A stretch of DNA of 64,000 nucleotides, taken from positions 3,860,994-3,924,993 of the forward strand of contig NZ_CP004387.1 in the NCBI RefSeq assembly GCF_000299335.2, read 5' to 3'. The position numbers and the translations under genes were made by a program. Below, piece after piece: positions 42,125-50,568 of the stretch. Below the pieces are notes generated by a model, which ran no database searches, was not told the origin of the DNA, and saw only the letters and a program-made list of their open reading frames with translations. Each line of letters opens with the position of its first letter. Within the stretch, counting starts at the first letter, position 1. Source of the stretch: Isoalcanivorax pacificus W11-5. GTDB lineage: Bacteria; Pseudomonadota; Gammaproteobacteria; Pseudomonadales; Alcanivoracaceae.

Positions 42125-43495
42125 TTACGGGACGTAATAAGGTTCCCAGCCGCTACAGGCACCGGGACAGATATCCTGAACCAGCACAGTGCTTTCAAAA
42201 GTGCCTTCCGAGCGCCACAACTCGACGCCATGCGCGCTGTCCTCGGCCAGGAACATCAGGCGGTCATTCAGCACGAAAGGCGGGTTACCGTTATCCAGAT
42301 ACACGCTGGCATTCAGGATTTCTGCCACATCGCCACCGTCCTGCAGACGCCACATCACATGGCGCCCATCCCAGAGCGCACCGAAGTAGAGGCTGTCGCG
42401 GTAGATCACCGGCACATTCATGGCGCGCACGCTATTGCCATCCGTGTCACGGATTTCCACCGTTCCCGCCGCCGTGCCGTCTGTTCGCCACAGGCCGGAA
42501 GAGGTGCCGCCAGAGTAGGCTGCGAAGTAAAGCTGTCCTGCGTGCGCAATCAGCCATTGCGGATTGGACGAGTCGGCACCAGGCAGCAGGTCCAGCACGT
42601 TCTGCGTGCCTGCTTCCGTGCCATCGCTTTTCCATATCTCTGTACCGTGCTCGCCATCATTGGCCCGGAAAAACAGCAGATCGCCGGCCACGGTAAACCA
42701 TCCCAGGTTTGCCTGTTGCGCCAGGCGTATGCCGCGAACGCGTGTGGTGCCGTCCGCGGTACCGTCGCTCTTCCACAGCCCATACTCCGTCTCCACAATC
42801 GCCGAAAAATAAAGGCTGTCTCCCCAGGGAGTCAGGTTGGCCGGATAACTGCCATTCTGTGGTGCCAGCACCGCCACGGTACCTTCTGCAGTACCATCCG
42901 TTTTCCACAGGCCCGGCCGTCCAATGCAGCTGTTGATGGCAGAAAAATAAAGCGCCCCGTCAAACGCCGTCAGTGAAGCGGGGTGGCTGTTGCAGCTTCC
43001 CGGTGTCAGGTCAATGACCATCTGGGTGCCCGCCGGCGTTCCGTCGCTGCGCCACAGCTCCGAGCCATGCTCCTGTGTGGTCATGACGAAGTAGAGAAGG
43101 TTTTCCACTGCGGTGAGCTGATTCAGATAGCCCTCTGAGCCCGCCTGAACGAGCAGGGTCAGCCCATCATCGCTGCCATCCGTCACCCAGAGGTTTTCGC
43201 TGTCAGCATCCCAGGCGGTAAAGAAGGTACGGCCCCCGATCTGAGTGATATTTTCCGGATAGGAGGCCGCTTCCGCCGAGACATCATGTACCCGTGCAGT
43301 CCCCTCGGCGGTGCCGTCCGTACGCCAGAGTTCCCAGTCTTCCTGGTCACCACCAAGGTGCGAACCCGAAAAATAACGGTACTGCGTCACCTCTGGTTCA
43401 TCACCTGAATGACGCGCTCCGCCACCGCTGCCTCCACAGGCAGCCAGCGTGCACAAGGCGCCGCATGCCAGCGCCATCAATAGCGTTCGTTGCAT
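42125..43495 (-). CDS. ELWxxDGT-repeat lipoprotein 1
   Basis: The start at 43495 follows AGGA and gives a 456-aa lipoprotein (lipobox LAAC, then GGSGGG). Repeats of about 45-50 residues carry ELWRTDGTAEGT-like cores (ELWRSDGTPAGT, LWKTDGTAEGT, LWKSDGTADGT, EIWKSDGTEAGT and others), as in the ELWxxDGT repeat family, suggesting a beta-propeller. Two cysteines spaced C-x21-C and a terminal DICPGAC are shared with its three paralogues. A 19-bp dyad lies upstream at 43575-43593. Confidence 0.8.
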   Translation of the reverse strand: MQRTLLMALACGALCTLAACGGSGGGARHSGDEPEVTQYRYFSGSHLGGDQEDWELWRTDGTAEGTARVHDVSAEAASYPENITQIGGRTFFTAWDADSENLWVTDGSDDGLTLLVQAGSEGYLNQLTAVENLLYFVMTTQEHGSELWRSDGTPAGTQMVIDLTPGSCNSHPASLTAFDGALYFSAINSCIGRPGLWKTDGTAEGTVAVLAPQNGSYPANLTPWGDSLYFSAIVETEYGLWKSDGTADGTTRVRGIRLAQQANLGWFTVAGDLLFFRANDGEHGTEIWKSDGTEAGTQNVLDLLPGADSSNPQWLIAHAGQLYFAAYSGGTSSGLWRTDGTAAGTVEIRDTDGNSVRAMNVPVIYRDSLYFGALWDGRHVMWRLQDGGDVAEILNASVYLDNGNPPFVLNDRLMFLAEDSAHGVELWRSEGTFESTVLVQDICPGACSGWEPYYVP

Positions 43496-43574
43496 GAATC
43501 TCATCCTGAAATAAAGTGTGTTGATACGAGTTACGATCACGCGGGGCAGACTATCGGCGGGAAACACCGGCCGC

Positions 43575-43593
43575 CCCACCCCGACAAGGTGGG
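43575..43593. promoter_or_regulatory. 19-bp dyad upstream of lipoprotein gene 1 (site a)
   Basis: CCCACCCC-GAC-AAGGTGGG, six of eight arm positions paired. It lies 80 bp upstream of the lipoprotein start at 43495, between two genes of the array, and matches the shared consensus. Confidence 0.55.
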
Positions 43594-43601
43594 ACGTGCC
43601 G

Positions 43602-44945
43602 TCAGTAACCGTTGCACGGGCCCGGACAGAGATCCTGAATCATGACCGTGCCCTCCGGCGTGCCGTCCGTGCGCCACATTTCGCTGCCATACTGATCATG
43701 CAAGGCGCTAAACAGCAGCCATCCGTTGACCTGCCGGTACTGGCTGATCGAGGAGACCAGCGGATCGTTCAGCAACTGGAGCGTGCCTGCCGGCGTGCCG
43801 TCCGTGCTCCACAAGGACCTCTGACCGGCGTGTTCGACCGTGAACAGAAAACGATCGCCATACGCCCGGATATTGTAAATATCCCCGGGGCCGACAATGG
43901 CAGGGTCTGTCACTCTGTGCGTGCCTTGCGCCGTGCCGTCAGTACGCCAGACGGCCTGCCCCTCCCCGTCGTCGGCGGCGAAATATCCCACGCCATCAAT
44001 GGCCGAAAAACTGAAAGGGTTCGACGATGCCGCACCCTCCGCGATATCGCGCACAAGGGAAGCACGCCGGCCCGTCTCATCGACACGGTACAGCTCGACA
44101 CCTTCGTCCCGGTTTAACGCCGCGAAGAACAATGACGCCCCCAGGCGCCACAGGCTGTAATGCACCTCGGCCTGGGTGCCCTGTTCATCCACCACGACAG
44201 GGTAGGTCTGCTCCGCCGTACCGAACGAGACCCACAGCTGGCTCCGCCCGTCCCGTTGTTCGACGAAAAAGACGCGCTCAGCCACATTTTCCAAACGGCT
44301 GATGTAACCTTGCGTCTCATAGAGTTGCACCGCTGTGCCGGTGCTCAGGTCCAGCCGCCATGGCACGCGCGGCCCCTCGCATTCCGCCCGTGCCAGGAAA
44401 TAAATGATGTTGCCTGCGCCATGCACATCGCCTGGCGCACTGCTGCAACCCGCAGGCACCAGATCCACAAGCTGCCGTGTCCCCGCAGCGGTGCCGTCAC
44501 TGCGCCACAGTTCGTTGCCGCTCTCACCGTCGTTTGCGTCGAAATAGACCACACCCTCAATCAGGTAAAGCGAATCGATCCCTGCGTGTGATGAGCCGGG
44601 GCGGATGTCCCTGACCATCCGGGTGCCCGAAGCTGTGCCATCCGACGTCCAGAGTTCACGACCATGAACACCATCATCGGCCACGAAGAAGCCGGTGCCG
44701 GCCATCCAGCGTTGCTCGGTTACACTCTTGCTAACACCACCAGAGGCGTCGTTCAGATCCCGCAGCAGCCGTGTGCCGGCCATCGTGCCGTCGGTCTGCC
44801 ACAGCTCCCAGTTCCGCACCGGTTCCGGCGCAGTGTTCCCGGCAAACAGGATGTATTCTGTTCTGGCACCGGAGCCGCCACCGCCGCCCCCGCAAGCGCT
44901 CAAAAAAGCCGCGGACACCATCATCCCGATCATGCATCTTTTCAT
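43602..44945 (-). CDS. ELWxxDGT-repeat lipoprotein 2
   Basis: This 447-aa paralogue has the lipobox LSAC at 14-18, then GGGGGGSG. Repeats such as ELWQTDGTMAGT, ELWTSDGTASGT, ELWRSDGTAAGT, AVWRTDGTAQGT and EMWRTDGTPEGT can be read throughout. The C-x21-C pair (AGC...AEC) and the terminal DLCPGPC are conserved. Function is unknown; cell-surface or extracellular interactions are likely for such propellers. It has its own upstream gap containing a weak dyad. Confidence 0.8.
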   Translation of the reverse strand: MKRCMIGMMVSAAFLSACGGGGGGSGARTEYILFAGNTAPEPVRNWELWQTDGTMAGTRLLRDLNDASGGVSKSVTEQRWMAGTGFFVADDGVHGRELWTSDGTASGTRMVRDIRPGSSHAGIDSLYLIEGVVYFDANDGESGNELWRSDGTAAGTRQLVDLVPAGCSSAPGDVHGAGNIIYFLARAECEGPRVPWRLDLSTGTAVQLYETQGYISRLENVAERVFFVEQRDGRSQLWVSFGTAEQTYPVVVDEQGTQAEVHYSLWRLGASLFFAALNRDEGVELYRVDETGRRASLVRDIAEGAASSNPFSFSAIDGVGYFAADDGEGQAVWRTDGTAQGTHRVTDPAIVGPGDIYNIRAYGDRFLFTVEHAGQRSLWSTDGTPAGTLQLLNDPLVSSISQYRQVNGWLLFSALHDQYGSEMWRTDGTPEGTVMIQDLCPGPCNGY

Positions 44946-45023
44946 GCTTATCCACTCGACATGTCATAAGGGACGCGATATGCATCCATGCCGCGCAGCC
45001 TATGCTGTGCCGGTTCGCATCAC

Positions 45024-45042
45024 CCCACCTGACAAGGATAGG
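45024..45042. promoter_or_regulatory. Weak 19-bp dyad upstream of lipoprotein gene 2 (site b)
   Basis: CCCACCTGACAAGGATAGG shares GACAAGG and outer CCC/AGG with site a, but the arms pair poorly (about five of eight). It is 78 bp upstream of the start at 44945, the same distance as site a from its gene, which is the main reason to keep it. Confidence 0.35.
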
Positions 45043-45157
45043 TTCAGCAGCGATTAACCTGCTGAATGACAAGCGCTCCACTATGCCTTCAGGAAAACGG
45101 TGTAAACCGGACAGGCCGCCAGCAGCGAATCTGCACAGAAGGAGGCGTTAGAGAATA

Positions 45158-45186
45158 CGCCCCACCACGCGAGCGGGGCGCTTTTT
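45158..45186 (+). terminator. Plus-strand terminator without an obvious gene
   Basis: CGCCCC (45158-45163) pairs with GGGGCG (45175-45180), followed by CTTTTTC. The T-run is on the plus strand, whereas the flanking genes are on the minus strand, so it may end a small RNA transcribed from about 45050 onwards. Confidence 0.45.
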
Positions 45187-45242
45187 CAATCATTTTCCAT
45201 CGACCCTGTTGAGCGCTCGATGGCACGTTCACGGAGGGCCGA

Positions 45243-46583
45243 TCACATGGGTCCGTCGCAAGGTCCCGGGCAGATATCCTTGATCAGCACGGTGCCTTCG
45301 TCAGTACCGTCGGTGCGCCATATTTCCCGGCCGTATTCCTGGTGTGGCGCATCGAATATCAGCTGACCGTAGACCACGCCCAGCAGGGTCGGCACCCCGA
45401 AGCCGGCCTCGGCGGCCACGCGCCGGCTGCCTTGCTCGGTCCCATCACTCAGCCACAGCTCACCATTGCCCGCCGCGATGGCCACCAGATGGTCGCCGTA
45501 CACCGCCAGGGTCCGCCATATTTTCCGGGGCAGCACGCGCCATGTACCAGCCTGCGTACCGTCCGTCCGCCACACTTCCGGTTGTGAACCGGCGACACTG
45601 TGCGCAAGGAAATAGGTGATCTCGCCCAATGTGACGAACTGCTCCGGCAAGCTGTCTTGCTGGCCTTCAAGAATATCCAGGGTCTGCAACGCGTCTGTCA
45701 CCGGGTCATACCACCAGAGCTCTTCACCCTGCGCGTCCGTTCTGGCAGTAAAGAACAGGTGGTTGTAGCCGCCGGACAAATTGTTGATATAGCGTATGCC
45801 CGCCATTTCACCGCCCAATAACAGCCGCGTGCCCTCTGCGGTGCCGTCGGATTGCCACAGGCTGTACTCGCGACTGGTCGACGTCACCCAGTAGACGTGC
45901 CCCTGCCAGACCTGCGTCATGAACACGTTCTGCCGGTCAAAATCCAGCCCCTCCAGCCGGTAGGTGCCCTGTTCCGTCCCGTCACTGCGCCACAGCGATG
46001 GCCAGGTTTCACAGCTATCCCTGACCCAGAACAACAGGGTGTCGCCCACGACCGTCAGCGCTCCGGGCGCCCCCTCGCAAACCCCCGGTGCGATATCCTT
46101 CACCAGCCGGGTCCCCGCCGGCGTTCCATCACTGACCCACAGCTCACGGCCATGCACGCCGTCGTCGTGTGTGAAGAACAGTTGCTCGCCCATCAGCGTC
46201 AAGGACAGTGGCGACACCACATCAGGGCCCGGATGAATATCCCCCAGCAGGATCGTGTTCTTCCCGGCGCCGTCGGTCACCCAGACCTCTGGACCATGCA
46301 CGCCGTCACTTGCAACGAAGAAAGTGCGCCGACCGGATTGTGTAATGCTGACGGGACGACTGCCGCCGCTCTCTGCGATCTCGTGAACGACCCGCGTCCC
46401 GCTTTCCGTTCCATCCGTACGCCAGAGTTCTGCATTGAGATAGTTATCAGTATCCGTAGCCGTGAAAGGCAGATAATCACGTTCCTCAACCGGTGGCGAT
46501 GCATTCCTGCCATCGCTTCCACCGCAGCCATACAACACTAGGGTCATGCCCGCCAGAAAGGCTGGCCGTACTTTACGCATCAT
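45243..46583 (-). CDS. ELWxxDGT-repeat lipoprotein 3
   Basis: Started at 46583, the 446-aa paralogue has the lipobox VLYGC, then GGSDGR. It carries repeats such as ELWRTDGTESGT, ELWVSDGTPAGT, LWRSDGTEQGT, LWQSDGTAEGT and EIWRTDGTDEGT. The C-x21-C pair (PGVC...DSC) and the terminal DICPGPC are identical in spacing to the others. A start at 46607 is also possible. It is 49 bp downstream of lipoprotein gene 4, so the two are probably one transcript. Confidence 0.8.
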   Translation of the reverse strand: MMRKVRPAFLAGMTLVLYGCGGSDGRNASPPVEERDYLPFTATDTDNYLNAELWRTDGTESGTRVVHEIAESGGSRPVSITQSGRRTFFVASDGVHGPEVWVTDGAGKNTILLGDIHPGPDVVSPLSLTLMGEQLFFTHDDGVHGRELWVSDGTPAGTRLVKDIAPGVCEGAPGALTVVGDTLLFWVRDSCETWPSLWRSDGTEQGTYRLEGLDFDRQNVFMTQVWQGHVYWVTSTSREYSLWQSDGTAEGTRLLLGGEMAGIRYINNLSGGYNHLFFTARTDAQGEELWWYDPVTDALQTLDILEGQQDSLPEQFVTLGEITYFLAHSVAGSQPEVWRTDGTQAGTWRVLPRKIWRTLAVYGDHLVAIAAGNGELWLSDGTEQGSRRVAAEAGFGVPTLLGVVYGQLIFDAPHQEYGREIWRTDGTDEGTVLIKDICPGPCDGPM

Positions 46584-46632
46584 TATCCCGTCCCGGTTTA
46601 TTGTCATGCCTCTGCTGGGTAGCAACGTTTTT

Positions 46633-48000
46633 TCACAGATGACCGTTACAACGGCCGGGGCAGATATCACTGATGATTTCTGCAGTGCCGAGTAACGTAT
46701 CCGAGCGCCACAGCTCCTGGCCCAGCTCATTGGTGTAGCCGATAAACAGCAGCTCATCGTTGAGGGCGAGCATGCCGAACCCTAATGCCGGCGAAAGCCT
46801 CTGTTGAAGACAGCCGTGAGCACCTTGTTCCAGATCGACACGGCACAGCCGCCGCACCATGTCTTCTGCCACCATGAAGAAATACAGCACGCCTTCATGA
46901 TCAAAGTGCAGGGCCGGTGACGAAAATCCGGTCGCCGGCGGCTGGTAGACTTCACGCGCCACCGCTTGCGGGCTGTCCACCGCCCAGATACGGTGCGCAC
47001 TGCTGAGTACCGGCGCGACATACACCAGCTTCCCGGCTGCCGCCCGCACACTCTGGAATTGAGTACTGCCTGGCCCCGGCGTTTTGTTTTCCACCATGCG
47101 CGTGCCGGCGAAGGTGCCATCCGTCACCCACAGTTCTCTGCCATGCGTCGTCTCCGTGGCAACGAAGTAAAGGTGATCCCCGACGCGTGTCAGGTATTCA
47201 AAAATAGCCAGGTCACCCAGCGCGGGCAGTTCCAGCAGAAGCGTGCGGGCGCCGTCCACCGGATCAATGGCAAGCAGCCGATGGCTGCTGCCCTCTCGCA
47301 CAGACACGACCCAAAGACCGCGCAGCACAACCGGTTCGCCACGCGAAGAACCACTCAACGCCCACAGCGCCGTGGCGTCATTGCGGGTGGTATCCAGACG
47401 TACCAGCGTCTGTGTGCCATTGCAGTCAACGTCACCGAAGAACATCAGATAGCCTGCGACCACACGCAGGGCTTGCGGATTTACCGGGCAACCCGACGCT
47501 GTCAGGCCGTCGATGCGCGCGGTGCCCTCCGGCGTACCATCACTGGCCCACAGGTCACGCCCCTGGTCGGCGGCCGCAGAAAAGAAAATCCTCGCATCCA
47601 GCTCCACCATGTCGCGCACGTCGTACGGGCCGGCATACAGGGCGCTGTGTATCGCAGACGTACCCTGCGCAGAGCCATCCGTCACCCACAGCCCCGCCCG
47701 CTGGCCTGCTTGAGCACCCGCGAGATAGTGCCTGTCCGCCAGCAGCGTGGTCTTTGCGATCAGTGTTGTGGTGCCAAAATCAGGCATCAGACTGTCATGG
47801 ACACGCACCGTGCCAGGCCCGGTGCCATCAGTGCGCCACAGACGCGCCGGCTCGCCACCGGCTTCATGCGCGGAGAAAAATACAACGTCCCGCTGTTCCG
47901 GTGGTGGTGGCGCCATGCCGCCTTCCCCGCCCGAACCACCTCCGCCGCCGCAGGCGGCCAATAACATCCCCCACAGCACAATCACCGCTTTCCCCGCCAT
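46633..48000 (-). CDS. ELWxxDGT-repeat lipoprotein 4
   Basis: Started at 48000, the 455-aa protein has lipobox LLAAC, then GGGGGSGG. Repeats are more diverged (LWRTDGTGPGT, LWASDGTPEGT, ELWVTDGTFAGT, ELWRSDTLLGT). The C-x21-C pair and terminal DICPGRC are kept, and an extra Cys pair is present (RRLC...HGC). It is the first gene of the array downstream of the divergent LuxR regulator, with a dyad 63 bp upstream of its start. Confidence 0.8.
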   Translation of the reverse strand: MAGKAVIVLWGMLLAACGGGGGSGGEGGMAPPPPEQRDVVFFSAHEAGGEPARLWRTDGTGPGTVRVHDSLMPDFGTTTLIAKTTLLADRHYLAGAQAGQRAGLWVTDGSAQGTSAIHSALYAGPYDVRDMVELDARIFFSAAADQGRDLWASDGTPEGTARIDGLTASGCPVNPQALRVVAGYLMFFGDVDCNGTQTLVRLDTTRNDATALWALSGSSRGEPVVLRGLWVVSVREGSSHRLLAIDPVDGARTLLLELPALGDLAIFEYLTRVGDHLYFVATETTHGRELWVTDGTFAGTRMVENKTPGPGSTQFQSVRAAAGKLVYVAPVLSSAHRIWAVDSPQAVAREVYQPPATGFSSPALHFDHEGVLYFFMVAEDMVRRLCRVDLEQGAHGCLQQRLSPALGFGMLALNDELLFIGYTNELGQELWRSDTLLGTAEIISDICPGRCNGHL

Positions 48001-48062
48001 CCATCCCCCGATATCGATCACCTCAGCAGGTGCCGACTCTATCGCCCGGGGATGTGGCACAC

Positions 48063-48081
48063 CCGACCCCGTCAGGGTAGG
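48063..48081. promoter_or_regulatory. 19-bp dyad upstream of lipoprotein gene 4 (site c)
   Basis: CCGACCCC-GTC-AGGGTAGG pairs at six of eight arm positions. It lies 63 bp upstream of the lipoprotein start, 29 bp from site d. Confidence 0.6.
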
Positions 48082-48103
48082 TTGCCCCGGTATGACATCC
48101 TGC

Positions 48104-48136
48104 GCAGCACCCTACCCCGACGGGGTAGGGTGCTGC
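48104..48136. promoter_or_regulatory. Perfect dyad upstream of the LuxR-type regulator (site d)
   Basis: GCAGCACCCTACCCC (48104-48118), centre GAC, and GGGGTAGGGTGCTGC (48122-48136) are perfectly paired over 15 bp. The core CCTACCCC-GAC-GGGGTAGG (48111-48129) is the best match to the consensus. It is about 54 bp upstream of the regulator start and is a likely autoregulatory operator. Confidence 0.75.
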
Positions 48137-48182
48137 GGTAACAGTGGATTTATATTCCCGGGGTGGGCTAGATTCTCGGCAG

Positions 48183-49322
48183 ATGGCCCCGCCCGACACG
48201 GAATTCCGAGCCATGACCGACGCCACCCGCCGGCGGAAAGCGTTACAACGCATTCGCCGCCTTGCCTGCCTGGATATCAGCGGGCCTCAATTGGCCCCGC
48301 TTCTGTTACGGGAATTGCGGGATGTGCTCTATTTCGATTCGGCGGGATACTTCTGGCGCAACGAACACGGTGCCACCGACCTGTTCATGGACGACCAGGC
48401 CGTCATTGATCTGCTGCCCCTGTATATGGACGACTACATACAGAAGGCGGAACGCGAGGCCGGGCGCTCCTTCGAAGAGGGCCTGCGCGAGGACTTCGGC
48501 CCTATCCGCACCGAACAGATGATCAAGCTGCCGCTGCGTCAGTTTCTTCGCCACGACTATTACAATCTGATCCTGCGGCCGATGGGCCTGAACCAGTGCG
48601 CCAGCCTGGTCCCCCGCCTCGCGGGCGGGCGCCCCACCGGCGCGCTGAAACTGTACCGGCGTGACCCGCGTCATCACTTTACCGATGACGAAATGCGCCT
48701 TTTCGGCGCGCAGGAACGCTACCTGGCCGACGTGCTGGATCACACCGCCGCAGGCCATGAACAGGATCTGGTCAACGACGCCATCCTGGTCACCACACTG
48801 GATGGCGAGTTGCAATGGATATCCGATCAGGCCCGGCAGATTCTTTCGCTGGCCTTCAGCAGCCGCTGGCACCAGCACAGCAGCAACCTGCCCGGCATGC
48901 TGCGTTTTCTGTTGAAAAAACTGTCGCAACTGAGCAACGGCCGTGAAGCACAAGGTTTGCCCCACGCCGCCATCACCACGCCACACGGCCGGTTTGTGTT
49001 CAAGGCACGCCTGATGGTCTCCACCACCGGCCAGGACAATGTGGCCGGCATTCGCGTCGAACATCATCGCCCGCGCCATTTACGCGTGCTGGAAGCCCTG
49101 CGCGACATGCGCCTGCCGCCACAACAGTCGGAAACCTTCTACTGGCTCAGCCAGGGCTTCTCCGAACAGGACATTGCCCAGCGCATGCAGATCAGCATCA
49201 ACACCGTGGTCTATCACCGCCGCCAGCTGTATGCCCGTTTCGGTGCCGCCAACCGCCGTGAGCTGCTCTCGCAACTGGACATCGCGATACAGACCACCTC
49301 GCCACAGGCCATCATTCGCTGA
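48183..49322 (+). CDS. LuxR-type HTH transcriptional regulator
   Basis: The 379-aa protein has an N-terminal GAF-like region (about 20-180), a PAS-like middle (about 200-300; DAILVTTLDGELQWISDQARQ) and a C-terminal LuxR HTH (about 310-370; SETFYWLSQGFSEQDIAQRM, then ISINTVVYHRRQLYARF). It is not an acyl-homoserine-lactone-binding LuxR by sequence. Starts at 48183 and 48213 are both possible. It is divergent from the lipoprotein array and behind the best copy of the shared dyad. Confidence 0.88.
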   Translation: MAPPDTEFRAMTDATRRRKALQRIRRLACLDISGPQLAPLLLRELRDVLYFDSAGYFWRNEHGATDLFMDDQAVIDLLPLYMDDYIQKAEREAGRSFEEGLREDFGPIRTEQMIKLPLRQFLRHDYYNLILRPMGLNQCASLVPRLAGGRPTGALKLYRRDPRHHFTDDEMRLFGAQERYLADVLDHTAAGHEQDLVNDAILVTTLDGELQWISDQARQILSLAFSSRWHQHSSNLPGMLRFLLKKLSQLSNGREAQGLPHAAITTPHGRFVFKARLMVSTTGQDNVAGIRVEHHRPRHLRVLEALRDMRLPPQQSETFYWLSQGFSEQDIAQRMQISINTVVYHRRQLYARFGAANRRELLSQLDIAIQTTSPQAIIR

Positions 49323-49806
49323 GCTGCTGCACACGGCTTCCCAGCGCCCGCATGTAGTCTGCATTCGCTTCAAAAAAGCGCACGTTCTCCAGCGGCGCGC
49401 CACTGCGCTCAATCATCCTGTCACGCTCCGCCGGCGAAGCATTCTGCAACATGGCGGATGCCATGCCGGCCTGCAGCCAAGACATCAGGCAGAGCGCAAA
49501 TTCATCGACACTCAGGCCCGCCTCTTCGATGGCCCGGCGCAGCGCCGGCCGCGAGCGGTACAGGTCGGCAATATCGCTGATGCTCTCTGCGTCCTCGCGG
49601 TCCTCTTCCGTCAGCAGCCCCGCATCGCTCTGCATCACGTCAGCGAGGTTGGCTATTGCAGCGTCCATTTTCTTCAGCACCGGCATGCTCAGCCGGTAAC
49701 TGGCCAGCCGCGCCTCATCCGGCTGCGCATGCGCCGCCGACAGACCGGTCACCAGCAATATGACCGTAATGATCAGGCTGCCCATTGAAGCGGTTTTCAT
49801 TGCCAT
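49312..49806 (-). CDS. Exported hypothetical protein, possible member of the dyad regulon
   Basis: I do not recognise this 164-aa protein. A signal peptide (IITVILLVTGLSAAHA, cleaved near residue 28) is followed by an all-helical mature part of about 135 residues rich in Glu, Asp, Ala and Met, with one Cys. The start follows GGAG eight bases upstream. It overlaps the regulator end by 11 bp on the opposite strand. Its promoter region carries a copy of the dyad found before the lipoprotein genes. Confidence 0.75.
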   Translation of the reverse strand: MAMKTASMGSLIITVILLVTGLSAAHAQPDEARLASYRLSMPVLKKMDAAIANLADVMQSDAGLLTEEDREDAESISDIADLYRSRPALRRAIEEAGLSVDEFALCLMSWLQAGMASAMLQNASPAERDRMIERSGAPLENVRFFEANADYMRALGSRVQQLSE

Positions 49807-49858
49807 ATCGAGATCTCCATCCGATACGGCCAGTGTAGGGACGCCGCCAGGCCGATAC

Positions 49859-49877
49859 CCCACCCCGCCAGGGTGGG
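49859..49877. promoter_or_regulatory. 19-bp dyad upstream of the exported 164-aa protein (site e)
   Basis: CCCACCCC-GCC-AGGGTGGG pairs at seven of eight arm positions. It is 53 bp upstream of the start at 49806. Confidence 0.65.
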
Positions 49878-49990
49878 CGGCGCTTTACCGAATTTTGCAT
49901 TTTAAACACTGCTTTAAGTGAGCCGGGCAGCCCCGCTGTGTACTCTCAGAGATCCCGACCCCACACATCCATATGTAGAAGGGAGATCGC

Positions 49991-50533
49991 ATGAGCACGA
50001 AACAGCCTTTTCTCACCGACATCCAGACCCTCCGCGACCGGGCACGCCAGCATATCGAGCAAGGCGCGGTGACCGCCGGTTACCAGGCGGATCGTGAAAC
50101 GGTGCTGAAACTGCTCAATGAAGCCCTCGCCACCGAGATCGTCTGCACGCTGCGCTACAAGCGCCACTACTACATGGCCGACGGTCTGAGCGCGAGCATC
50201 GCAGCAGCGGAATTTCTCGAACACGCCCAGCAGGAACAGCAACACGCCGACTGGCTGGCCGAACGCATCGTGCAACTGGGCGGCGCACCGAATTTTTCAC
50301 CGGAAGGTTTGCAGGCACGCTCGCACGCCGAGTATGTGGAAGGCGATACATTGCGCGAGATGGTGAAGGAAGACCTGATCGCCGAGCGCATTGCCATCGA
50401 CAGCTATCGGGAAATCGCCACCTACCTCGGTGACAAGGACCCGACTACACGGCGCATCATGGAAGATATTCTGGCGCAGGAAGAAGAACACGCCGACGAC
50501 ATGGCGGCGATCCTGGAAGCCCTGCCGGCCTGA
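49991..50533 (+). CDS. Bacterioferritin-like ferritin-family protein
   Basis: The 180-aa four-helix protein has ferroxidase-type ligands: Glu in LATEIVCTLRYKRHYY, Glu-x-x-His in EHAQQEQQHADW, Glu in DLIAERIAIDSY, and EEEHADDMAA. The start follows GAAGGGAG. Bacterioferritins store iron as ferric oxide; haem binding by a central Met cannot be decided here. A strong hairpin follows the gene. Confidence 0.87.
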   Translation: MSTKQPFLTDIQTLRDRARQHIEQGAVTAGYQADRETVLKLLNEALATEIVCTLRYKRHYYMADGLSASIAAAEFLEHAQQEQQHADWLAERIVQLGGAPNFSPEGLQARSHAEYVEGDTLREMVKEDLIAERIAIDSYREIATYLGDKDPTTRRIMEDILAQEEEHADDMAAILEALPA

Positions 50534-50540
50534 GCAGCAT

Positions 50541-50568
50541 GACGGCGCCGGGCCTGCCCGGCGCCGTC
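50541..50568. terminator. Bidirectional terminator between bacterioferritin-like gene and lrgB
   Basis: GACGGCGCCGGG (50541-50552) pairs perfectly with CCCGGCGCCGTC (50557-50568) around loop CCTG. The genes converge on it. There is no T-run on the plus side, so its efficiency is uncertain. Confidence 0.55.

Noticed and set aside
45066-45210. Short plus-strand frame in the gap between lipoprotein genes 2 and 3
   Set aside because: About 47 codons with no ribosome site or similarity; a non-coding RNA is the better reading of the terminator there.
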